From: JABDDM01 sp038240295
GTDB taxonomy: Bacteria; Bacteroidota; Ignavibacteria; Palsa-1295
Direction: 5' to 3'
Assembly: GCA_038240295.1 (NCBI GenBank)
Contig: JBBSDW010000041.1
Span: 1 to 21,648 of the forward strand
DNA: 21,648 nt
Of the stretch, positions 14,641-21,250 are shown piece after piece. The notes below the pieces were generated by a model, which made no database searches, was not told where the DNA came from, and saw only the letters and a program-made list of their open reading frames with translations. The position numbers and the translations under genes were made by a program. Numbering within the stretch: the stretch's first letter is position 1; each line of letters starts with the position of its first letter.

Positions 14641-15180
14641 TTAAAGATACCGTATCAAACTTTGGACGGTTCGACCTTCGAGCAGATTTCGGCCATGGAG
14701 GAATCCGAGTTCGAGCATGAAGGAAAGTCCGCAAACCTCTCCTCCTAATCGCTCGACGAGCCTGCAGGCTGCAGAGGCTGTGCCGCCTGTCGCCAGGAGA
14801 TCGTCGATGATGAGCGTGCGCATACCGGGCTCGATCGCGTCGATGTGGATCTCAAGTGCGTTCATGCCGTATTCAAGAGTGTATGCTTCGCATATGGTTT
14901 GATACGGAAGCTTGCCCGGCTTGCGAACGGGTACGAACCCAACGCCCAATTCCTGCGAGAGCGGCATCCCCAAAACAAATCCTCGCGACTCGATACCGAC
15001 GATCACGTCAGGCTTCATCTCACGACCGAACGTAAAGAAGTGACCAAAGACCTCATGCATCGCTTCATAATCGGCAAGCACCGGAGTAATATCTTTGAAC
15101 ATGATCCCCAGCGTCGGAAAGTCCGGCACATCGCGAACGAGTTGTTCGGCTTTTAGAACGCTTGTCATTAACTCGCTCAT
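14641..15180 (-). CDS. apt: Adenine phosphoribosyltransferase
   Basis: Purine-salvage enzyme that joins adenine and PRPP to make AMP in the cytosol. At 179 residues it is the normal length. Visible are FPTLGIMFKDITPVL near residues 21-35, the adenine-side loop SRGFVLG (65-71), RKPGKLPY (86-93) of the flexible loop, and the PRPP-binding motif TLIIDDLLATGGTA (122-135) with the acidic pair D126-D127. An ATG at 15168 is an alternative start four codons in. The gene lies 18 bases after the ferredoxin-metallo-beta-lactamase gene on the same strand, so the two probably form an operon. The stop codon abuts the tandem repeat array. Confidence 0.96.
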   Translation of the reverse strand: MSELMTSVLKAEQLVRDVPDFPTLGIMFKDITPVLADYEAMHEVFGHFFTFGREMKPDVIVGIESRGFVLGMPLSQELGVGFVPVRKPGKLPYQTICEAYTLEYGMNALEIHIDAIEPGMRTLIIDDLLATGGTASAACRLVERLGGEVCGLSFMLELGFLHGRNLLEGRTVQSLIRYL

Positions 15181-15198
15181 GGTAACTTTGTTTATCTG

Positions 15199-16059
15199 CT
15201 ATGCGATTCGGTGCACTAACTCTTTCAGGCGCTGCTTCATTTCAGCATTGGGTAAATGAATGCGCTCGCCGTGACCGGGAAGGACCCATTCAAAATCATA
15301 GTCCAGAAGTTTACGCACTGATTCGATCTGCATCGGCCACGAATACCAACTCACCGACTGCGATGCGGTCAACGCACTACGATTTCGCGACCACCAAAGA
15401 TGATCGCCTGTAAACAAATATTTCTTCTTATATAAGAGGCAAAGGTGTCCGCGTGTGTGGCCTGGGGTCGGGATAACGAGAAAGTCATCACCCATCGCAA
15501 GGGGTTGGTATCCTCTCAGCACTCGCTCAGCATTGGGTTGCGCGGAAAGTTCGAATTCATGGATGATCCGTTCGCTCGAGAATGCTTTGGCGTATCGCTC
15601 GGCATCGCAGACATCGTCTCTGTGGGTGAGAAAGATCTTCTGGATACCTCCCATCTCAGCAAATTGATCGCGAAGATATGGAAGATATTTCGGTGAATCG
15701 ATCAGCCAGTTGCCTTCTGGATGCCGTATGAAGTAACTGCTTGCGCCAAAGGAATCGGCGGCGGCGAATCCGCAGTAAAAAATATCGTCCGTGATCGGTA
15801 GCGGGAAATCAAGTTTCGCGGGCTTCAGGTCTATTTTTTGGGTTGTGCCGATCGATCCTGTTGGACAGCTCAGCAACGCACGAGACGCCTCGCGGACTTC
15901 CGATTCAGTTTGGGGCTGACGATAAACGACCGAATAGTCGCCGAGTTCGGCAAAAATCTCGGGCGCTAACTGGCGGCACGTATCGCAATCGATGCACGTA
16001 GCGTCGACGAAGAATAAACCTCCGACGTTTCCATCCAATCGCTTTTTCAGATCTGCCAT
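15199..16059 (-). CDS. Ferredoxin-metallo-beta-lactamase-fold fusion hydrolase
   Basis: A 286-residue two-domain protein. Residues 1-75 form a small ferredoxin with C22, C25 and C28 (in TCIDCDTC) and a fourth Cys at 65 followed by Pro (LLSCPTGSI), enough for one Fe-S cluster. Residues 95-286 form a metallo-beta-lactamase fold, with PGHTRGH (199-205), TGDHLWW (217-223) and LPGHGER (260-266). The normal HxHxDH metal motif is replaced by THRDDVCDAERY (145-156), with a first His but Asp in place of the second. Similar ferredoxin-MBL proteins with an HRDD motif occur in cyanobacteria and other phyla; their function is not firmly known and may be redox-linked hydrolase or oxygen/thiol chemistry. 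It lies upstream of apt by 18 bases. Confidence 0.87.
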   Translation of the reverse strand: MADLKKRLDGNVGGLFFVDATCIDCDTCRQLAPEIFAELGDYSVVYRQPQTESEVREASRALLSCPTGSIGTTQKIDLKPAKLDFPLPITDDIFYCGFAAADSFGASSYFIRHPEGNWLIDSPKYLPYLRDQFAEMGGIQKIFLTHRDDVCDAERYAKAFSSERIIHEFELSAQPNAERVLRGYQPLAMGDDFLVIPTPGHTRGHLCLLYKKKYLFTGDHLWWSRNRSALTASQSVSWYSWPMQIESVRKLLDYDFEWVLPGHGERIHLPNAEMKQRLKELVHRIA

Positions 16060-16179
16060 GTTCCTATCTAACGCAGCCTGCGAGATTCGAGTGCGATTAG
16101 TAGATCACGCACTCGTGCAGGTCGAGCAGCACTGTCATCCTCGCCAAGGCGAGGATCCATGCATGGGCAAGTTCGGAGC
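16060..16179 (+). repeat. Intergenic stretch with two palindromes
   Basis: Between the PAP2 end and the MBL start. It holds CGAGTGCG / CGCACTCG (16088-16115) and a short perfect palindrome ATCCTCGCC-AA-GGCGAGGAT (16137-16156) preceded by GTC. The latter resembles a widespread short palindromic repeat. Nothing coding is seen. Confidence 0.6.
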
Positions 16180-16200
16180 ATGAATTAAGAAGTATGAGAG
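16180..16200 (+). repeat. Heptamer repeat containing the PAP2 stop codon
   Basis: ATGAATT, AAGAAGT, ATGAGAG, a three-unit variant of the AGTATGA family. The stop codon of the PAP2 gene (16185-16187, minus) and its last residues SHTS are encoded within it. Confidence 0.6.
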
Positions 16201-16787
16201 GTAGGTAGTGCCAACTGTCGGCTTTCTTTCCGGTCAAGATATTTCCCGATCAGCCAGACAGGAACGACGCCGATCACAAAACCACCAAGCACATCAGAGG
16301 GGAAATGTGCACCGACATAGATACGTGAGATCGAGACAAGGACGGCGACAACTACTGATATGACTGCAATTAAACGTCTTGTGGGTCTTTCGAGCATTGA
16401 ATGAGATGACATCCAGATGAGCGCCGCTGCACAGCACCAGATCGTTTGCGTGTGACCTGACGGGAATCCTCGCCCGTAAAGTTTGTCGAACATTACATAC
16501 ACGATCACCTGGCCCTGTTTGATCTGGTCCTCAAAAACCGAAAGCGGCCTCGGTGCATTGATGAGCGATTTGAGTGTTTGAAGAATGATCGCTTCGATCA
16601 CAACAGCACTTAAGAGAAAAAGGAAATTGCGTTTGAGATGTGCTCGGTCGATAAAAAACATGACGATGAGCGCAATCGGGAACGCGATAAATCCGTTGCC
16701 GATGTAAGTCGCATTGCCTATCACAGCATCCGCAATCGAGCTATGAAGCCCATTGTTGATCGCGAAAAAAATCGAGTGGTTGATCAA
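16185..16787 (-). CDS. PAP2-family membrane phosphatase
   Basis: Integral membrane phosphatase of the type-2 phosphatidic acid phosphatase superfamily, acting on lipid phosphates such as undecaprenyl pyrophosphate or phosphatidate on the periplasmic side. At 200 residues with about five to six membrane segments it shows the three motifs: KSLINAPRP (73-81, KX6RP), PSGH (109-112), and SRIYVGAHFPSD (154-165, SRX5HX3D). The only good start is a TTG at 16787 (INHSIFFAINNGLHS follows, like family members); no ATG occurs until the middle of the first membrane segment. A three-copy TTCTTAG heptamer begins one base beyond this start. The end of the gene lies in another heptamer, so both borders touch repeats. 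Confidence 0.9.
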   Translation of the reverse strand: MINHSIFFAINNGLHSSIADAVIGNATYIGNGFIAFPIALIVMFFIDRAHLKRNFLFLLSAVVIEAIILQTLKSLINAPRPLSVFEDQIKQGQVIVYVMFDKLYGRGFPSGHTQTIWCCAAALIWMSSHSMLERPTRRLIAVISVVVAVLVSISRIYVGAHFPSDVLGGFVIGVVPVWLIGKYLDRKESRQLALPTSHTS

Positions 16788-16788
16788 A

Positions 16789-16811
16789 TTCTTAGTTCTT
16801 AGTTCTTAGTT
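16789..16811 (-). repeat. Heptanucleotide repeat TTCTTAG, three copies
   Basis: Reverse complement of the TAAGAAC unit of the 11-copy array at 1432-1509, three perfect copies plus two bases, directly upstream of the PAP2 initiation codon. Confidence 0.93.
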
Positions 16812-16891
16812 GGGGGAGATCGCGAATCGGCGAATAACGACTCTGAACTGGGATACGCTCCCCGTGCATGCTTAACGTCGCACCGATTGAC

Positions 16892-17254
16892 GTTGCTGCG
16901 CAACGACAATCTTCGCTCGTAATGACCCTATTGGTTGAATCTTAGCTTGGTGTCATTGCGAGCGCAGTTCATGTTGGCGCAGCCAATAGGAACGGAACGA
17001 AGCAATCTTTTCGAGACGGGCTTGCTGAAATGAAAAAGTGATTGGGACAAGCTAAAGTATGTCCCACATGTGGGGTACGCTTTAGCTTGCCCCATCGAAT
17101 CTCGAATGACGAGAACATTTCGGGAACGAACGCTTCGATGCCTGCTCCTAAAGATTGCTTCGCTCCGATTGTCGTTGCTGCGCATCGACAATCTGCGCTC
17201 GCAATGACCCTCGGTTGAATCGTTACGCGAGGTCATTGCGAGCGCAGCTCATGC
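16892..17254. repeat. Cluster of GTCATTGCGAGC-type dispersed repeats
   Basis: The 460-base gap between PAP2 and pirin is almost entirely repeat. Copies of the widespread GTCATTGCGAGC(G) ... GAAGCAATC palindromic element lie at 16892-16928 (minus), 16952-17007 (plus), 17153-17209 (minus) and a truncated one at 17232-17254 (plus). The last supplies the stop codon of pirin. A separate hairpin element lies at 17044-17093. No reading frame fits. These GTCATTGCGAGC elements are a known style of dispersed repeat in diverse bacteria. Confidence 0.82.
17044..17093. repeat. Long-hairpin palindromic element
   Basis: GGGACAAGCTAAAG (17044-17057) pairs with CTTTAGCTTGCCCC (17080-17093) with one mismatch, and CCCACATGTGGG (17063-17074) forms a perfect palindrome at the tip, so nearly the whole 50 bases fold as one hairpin. 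The right arm is GGGGTACGCTTTAGCTTG. It has no T-run; it is probably a dispersed element and not a terminator. Confidence 0.78.
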
Positions 17255-18112
17255 GCCTCGGGGTGCGCCGAATTTTCCGGCTTGGTAATCCTCGACTGCT
17301 TCGACGATCTCCTGTCGTGTATTCATTACAAATGGACCGTAGCGCGCTACCGGTTCGTTGAGCGGCTCGCCGGCAAGCAGGAGAATCTTGAGTTCTTCAG
17401 CTGAATCGTTATTGATCTCGGCCGTCTCGCCTTCCATGGAAAAGATCAGCATTTGACCCTCGATGCCCTTTGTTTTTTCGGCTCCAAAGAGTCCCTCACC
17501 TCGCATCACAAATGCGAACGAGTTAAAACTTGGGTCGATCGCTGTCGAGAGTTGCGCGCCCGCTGCGAGTTTCAGATGCAGAAAGAGGCTTGGTGTTGTA
17601 GTTGCGATCGGTGCGCGAACGCCCGCGAAACTCCCGAGGATCACACGCGCCGAGACTCCATCGCCCAACTGCACAAGTTCCGTCGTCGCGTTCGTTGATT
17701 GCGGCGGAATAAATTTCTTGTTCGTTGCGAGATTTACCCAAAGCTGGATGATGTGCATCTTTCCGCCATTTTTCAGAATGCCTTCTGTCGCACTACCACC
17801 ATGAATGATGCCCGCTCCGGCGGTTGTCCATTCGACATCGCCTGGTTTCAGTACGCCGGAAAAGCCGGTCGAATCCCAATTGAGGAGTTCACCCTCTATA
17901 ATGTAGGTCACGGTTTCAAAGCCGCGATGTGGATGCTCGGGGGCTCCCTTCGCTTCCCCAGGGCCATATTCGACTGGTCCCGCTTCGTCCAATAGTAAAA
18001 AGGGATCGAAGTGATCGAAGGTGCGGGTTGGGAAAGGACGTGTGACCATGAAGCCTTCGCCTTCGAGCGTCTTGATCGCCGTTACGATTCGTTCTATGCG
18101 TTTTGCTGACAT
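17249..18112 (-). CDS. Pirin-family bicupin protein
   Basis: Iron-binding bicupin of the pirin family; members include quercetin dioxygenases and redox-linked regulators, and the role of this one is not determined. The 287-residue product has FDHFDPFLLLDE (33-44), the ligands H60 and H62 in HPHRGFETVTYI, and H104 in GIIHGG. The family often has Glu shortly after this last His (HSEMP); here the stretch reads HGGSATEG, so the fourth ligand may differ. A second cupin lies in the C-terminal half. ATG 18112 is preferred over an upstream start at 18166 whose extra segment is hydrophobic and unlike the family. The last residues and the TGA stop lie in a GTCATTGCGAGC repeat. Confidence 0.9.
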   Translation of the reverse strand: MSAKRIERIVTAIKTLEGEGFMVTRPFPTRTFDHFDPFLLLDEAGPVEYGPGEAKGAPEHPHRGFETVTYIIEGELLNWDSTGFSGVLKPGDVEWTTAGAGIIHGGSATEGILKNGGKMHIIQLWVNLATNKKFIPPQSTNATTELVQLGDGVSARVILGSFAGVRAPIATTTPSLFLHLKLAAGAQLSTAIDPSFNSFAFVMRGEGLFGAEKTKGIEGQMLIFSMEGETAEINNDSAEELKILLLAGEPLNEPVARYGPFVMNTRQEIVEAVEDYQAGKFGAPRGA

Positions 18113-18259
18113 ATTCGAGAAGAGTAAAATCCCAAAAGACAATAGTGCCATTGCTCGTTGCAACAACTATTCTTCAATCTCATTCCCACTGAAACTCCTA
18201 TCCCGCACACTCGTTAGTTCTTCGTCCGCGATGATGGACTTTCGCTCACCTTTTTTTGA

Positions 18260-18541
18260 ATGCGTCACGTCTTATTCAGATTCGGATTCCTCCTCTGCGA
18301 GTTGCTGGTTGGTTCAAACGCAGTTGTGCCCAACGCATTTGCCCAATCAGATAGTACGCATACAGGCACGACCCGCGGCAGCGTTCGGAGTGCGCAAACG
18401 CACCAACCGATCTCGCACGCGAAGATAACGTTGCAAGGCACGGGCCTCGGCGCACTCACTCAGCAAAATGGCGAGTACCGCATCGAGCACGTACCCGTCT
18501 CCTTCCGATCATTGGGATACGATATGAGTTCTGAGCGCTGA
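18260..18541 (+). pseudogene. Remnant of a TonB-dependent receptor-like N-terminus (carboxypeptidase-regulatory domain)
   Basis: A 93-residue frame with a signal peptide ending ...NAFA followed by Gln. The mature part reads TTRGSVRSAQTHQPISHAKI, then LQGTGLGALTQQNGEYRIEHVP, the pattern of the carboxypeptidase-D regulatory-like fold at the front of Bacteroidota TonB-dependent receptors (G.V..A.T..P...A.I.L.GT.LG..T..NG.Y.I..VP). After VP the expected strands (PG.Y.L..S.IGY) collapse into SFRSLGYDMS and a stop. No plug or barrel follows; a lipocalin gene starts 60 bases later. I interpret it as a fragment left by deletion. A genuine small secreted beta-sandwich is less likely. Confidence 0.6.
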
Positions 18542-18601
18542 GCACATCCGCTCACGAGATTTACTCGTAATCATGGCACGCGATTGTCATATCCGAAACT
18601 T

Positions 18602-19138
18602 ATGAAACAAAGCACAAAATTTGCGATTGGTGTTGGGATCGGGCTCGCTGGCGTTATCTTCTGGAAGAACCGCAAGCAGGATTCACCACTTGAGACTGTC
18701 GCCAACGTCGATCTCGATCGTTATCTTGGAAAATGGTACGAGATCGCGAAATTGCCGCAGCGGTACGAACGCAACTGCAGGAATGTTTATGCGGAATATG
18801 CGAAACATCCTGACGGCTACGTTATCGTTCATAACTGGTGCGAGAAGACGGACGGCTCGGGAAAGATCGCCGAGATCTACGGAAAGGGCTTCCCGGTTGA
18901 AGGAAGTAGCAATAGCAAGCTAAAGGTACAATTCTTCTGGCCACTCCGAGGCGATTATTGGATCCTCGAGCTTGGCGAGGAGTATCAATACGTAATGGTA
19001 GGATCACCCGATCGCAAGAGCCTTTGGATCCTTTCGCGCTCGAAAACGCTCGACGACGAGATCTTTACTACTCTGACCGAGTCAGCGTTTGACAAAGGAT
19101 TCCCAACCGAACTTGTCCGAAAAACCGTACAAACTTAG
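18602..19138 (+). CDS. blc: Blc-type lipocalin with N-terminal membrane anchor
   Basis: Lipocalin of the bacterial Blc/apolipoprotein D group, which binds fatty acids or lysophospholipids and is linked to envelope stress. A 178-residue protein with DRYLGKWYEIAKLPQRYERN (GxW motif) and a NVYAEY strand, then KVQFFWPLRGDYWIL and the C-terminal YQYVMVGSPDRKSLWILSR, the family signature. It lacks the usual lipobox; instead the N-terminus has a hydrophobic segment FAIGVGIGLAGVIFW, so it is probably anchored as a signal anchor, or the segment serves as an uncleaved signal. ATG 18602 is preferred to a TTG at 18584. It is downstream of the receptor remnant but not functionally tied to it. Confidence 0.92.
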   Translation: MKQSTKFAIGVGIGLAGVIFWKNRKQDSPLETVANVDLDRYLGKWYEIAKLPQRYERNCRNVYAEYAKHPDGYVIVHNWCEKTDGSGKIAEIYGKGFPVEGSSNSKLKVQFFWPLRGDYWILELGEEYQYVMVGSPDRKSLWILSRSKTLDDEIFTTLTESAFDKGFPTELVRKTVQT

Positions 19139-19253
19139 GTCTTAGTCCGCGGCAGCCGCGAATTTCATCCGACACAGTGCTCACTAGCGAGCTCAATTTC
19201 GGTCGAAGCTCATGCGTTTAAATCTGTTACGCGCCGCCTTTCTGTATCTCAAA

Positions 19254-19284
19254 TGAAACGCCTCGCTTCTAACGAGGCGCTTCA
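19254..19284. terminator. Hairpin after the lipocalin gene
   Basis: ATGAA-A-CGCCTCG / CGAGGCG-C-TTCAT: a 12-bp stem with one mismatch and a 7-base loop. There is no T-run, so termination strength is unsure. The rest of 19139-19430 is noncoding, with no clear promoter hexamers that I trust. Confidence 0.55.
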
Positions 19285-19430
19285 TGTCAAAAGCTTAGCT
19301 TGGCTCACAATTTGTTAATTCGTCAAACTGAATTGCTGTAGTCCCCTAGAGAGAGAACCCCACTTCTGTCTCCCTTCCGGATTCGGTTCATCGTTTAAGA
19401 TACACTCACTAAACCCATAGGGAAAATCAC

Positions 19431-20135
19431 ATGGACACAATCCAAGTGCAGGGAGAAGACGCTCTGCATATTCTTAACCGCGTCAAATTTGCGACCAACC
19501 GCAGGACCTTTCTGCAATTAGCCGGCGCCTCGGTAGGTATGCTAATGGTCGGTTGTTCGAGCTCCACCTCAACTACACCGTCATCAGGTGTCGATCTTGG
19601 ATCGGGCGACGTTGGCATTTTAAATTACGCTTACGCTCTCGAACAGCTCGAAGCCGCCTTCTATACACAAGTTGTCGCAAGCTTTTACACGGGCGCGACC
19701 GCGCCTGAAATGGCGATCATGAGCGATATCAAGAATCATGAGGTTGCTCATCGCGAATTCTTTAAGGCAGCACTTGGATCGAGTGCCATCGTGAATCTTG
19801 AAGTGAATTTCTCCACGATCGACTTCACGAGCCGCGCGAGTGTGTTGAACACCGCAATGACGTTCGAGGATCTTGGGGTCGCCGCCTATAACGGTGCTGG
19901 CAAACTTCTGGTTAGCGCGGACTATCTCGTAGCAGCCGGCAAGATCGTTTCGGTCGAAGCACGCCATGCTGCCGCAATTCGCGACTTGCTTGCTCCGAAA
20001 ACAGCAATGTTCGCTGGCGACGATGTCGTAGATCCGACAAGTGGTCTCGATCGCGCATTCACACCGACGCAGGTTCTCACGGCCGCCGGTCCCTATATCA
20101 AAACCTCGATCAATGCAAGCAATCTGCCAAGCTGA
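19431..20135 (+). CDS. Ferritin-like domain protein, Tat-type lipoprotein
   Basis: A 234-residue member of the ferritin-like PF13668-type group (relatives of desiccation-related protein). It has a Tat signal motif NRRTFLQLAG (23-32) with a lipobox-like LMVGC (Cys 42), so it may be exported folded and anchored. The core has metal-ligand candidates in order: E71/E74 in ALEQLEAAFY, E104/H107 in NHEVAHREFF, E146 in TFEDLGVAAYNG, and E176/H179 in VEARHAAAIR, the expected pattern of a four-helix di-iron/Mn protein. The exact metal and role (metal storage, redox protection) are unknown. It precedes the second ferritin-like gene by 36 bases; both are likely one transcript. Confidence 0.88.
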   Translation: MDTIQVQGEDALHILNRVKFATNRRTFLQLAGASVGMLMVGCSSSTSTTPSSGVDLGSGDVGILNYAYALEQLEAAFYTQVVASFYTGATAPEMAIMSDIKNHEVAHREFFKAALGSSAIVNLEVNFSTIDFTSRASVLNTAMTFEDLGVAAYNGAGKLLVSADYLVAAGKIVSVEARHAAAIRDLLAPKTAMFAGDDVVDPTSGLDRAFTPTQVLTAAGPYIKTSINASNLPS

Positions 20136-20171
20136 TCCGCACCACTCACAACAAACCTTACGAGAATCGTT

Positions 20172-20957
20172 ATGAACTTACAGAAGACCATTTTAGATAA
20201 TATCGATCCGGATATCGCGAGCAACTTTGTGTCGCGCCGCGAGGCAGTCAATAAGCTTGGAAAGCTTTCGATGGCAGGATTCGCACTGGCTTCCGTGCCG
20301 GTCGCACTCGGTGTGCTTTCGAAAGCATCGTTTGCAAAAGGTGGAACGCCACAATCGGTGACCGACGTACTCAACTTCGCGCTTACGCTCGAGTATCTCG
20401 AATCATCGTTCTATTCCCAGGGCCTTGCAGCACCAGGCTTGATCCCCAGCTCAGATCGCACGATCTTCGCTCAGATCAGCAAGCACGAAACGGCGCACGT
20501 CGCGCTCCTCAAGGGCGCACTGATGAGCAACGCTGTTGCTTCTCCGTCGTTTGACTTTACTGCTGGGGGAAAGTTTGCAGACGTCTTCACCAACTATACA
20601 ACATTCCTCGCGCTCGCACAGGGCTTCGAGGACACCGGCGTTCGTGCATATAAGGGGCAGGCTCCGAACTTGCAATCGGACAAACCGACGCTCACGATCG
20701 CACTGCAGATCCACTCTGTCGAAGCTCGTCATGCATCCGAAGTGCGTCGTCTTCGCAACCAGAAGGGTTGGATCACGCAGGCGAACACCGACGTCGCAGC
20801 TCTCGCAGCGGTGTATGCTGGCGATAATGTCACCACGGAACTGGGCGTCGATGTCGTTGCTGTCTCGGGCGTTGGCAGCGATGGAGTCTCTGAAGCCTTC
20901 GATGAATATTTGACGATGAGCCAGGTGCTCGCGATCGCAGGCCAATTCATCAAGTAG
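20172..20957 (+). CDS. Ferritin-like domain protein, second of a pair
   Basis: A 261-residue paralogue of the gene before it. The N-terminus has SRREAVNKLGKLSMAGFALA, a Tat-like RR motif followed by a hydrophobic stretch ending ASFA. Ligand candidates are E74/E77 in TLEYLESSFY, E106/H109 in KHETAHVALL, E153 in GFEDTGVRAYKG, and E184/H187 in VEARHASEVR. A longer C-terminal helix region (about 200-261) sets it apart from its neighbour. The pair arrangement (one lipid-anchored, one not) is common in this family. The downstream strong terminator (21006-21040) ends the transcript. Confidence 0.88.
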   Translation: MNLQKTILDNIDPDIASNFVSRREAVNKLGKLSMAGFALASVPVALGVLSKASFAKGGTPQSVTDVLNFALTLEYLESSFYSQGLAAPGLIPSSDRTIFAQISKHETAHVALLKGALMSNAVASPSFDFTAGGKFADVFTNYTTFLALAQGFEDTGVRAYKGQAPNLQSDKPTLTIALQIHSVEARHASEVRRLRNQKGWITQANTDVAALAAVYAGDNVTTELGVDVVAVSGVGSDGVSEAFDEYLTMSQVLAIAGQFIK

Positions 20958-21005
20958 TTCGAATTTGCTCTTGAACTCAGGGGCATATGATGAAGTGATC
21001 AAACG

Positions 21006-21040
21006 AAGAGGGATGGTGCGACAGCCATCCCTCTTTTTTT
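21006..21040 (+). terminator. Intrinsic terminator of the ferritin-like operon
   Basis: Perfect 11-bp stem AAGAGGGATGG / CCATCCCTCTT with an 8-base loop, leading into a T-run up to 21040. It follows the second ferritin-like gene by about 50 bases. Confidence 0.97.
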
Positions 21041-21250
21041 GTAGGGAGTCTGCACAATCAGACAACTGAATCAATAAACCCGAATAAGAGATCCAGCTCG
21101 TAGCTTGACAAGTAGGTCTGTCGTGGAACAAAAGATTCTGCAAGAAATCGAAAAATCCGGTCGAGACCTGCGTCATTCTTTTATGCTTTATGTTTATCAA
21201 CCCGTGCGTTATATTTCAAGAGCCAACGTTTGTCACTTAATTTTCCGGTC
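21041..21250 (+). other. Noncoding gap before the cysteine-rich frame
   Basis: Two hundred bases with no coding pattern. A TTGACA string occurs around 21104, but no convincing -10 element lies at the normal distance, so I do not call a promoter. Repeat families of the other gaps are absent here. Confidence 0.5.

Noticed and set aside
21100..21130. Sigma-70 promoter with TTGACA
   Set aside because: No acceptable -10 hexamer lies 16-18 bases downstream.
20451..21200. A 249-residue minus-strand open frame
   Set aside because: It overlaps the second ferritin-like gene and its terminator; no family features.
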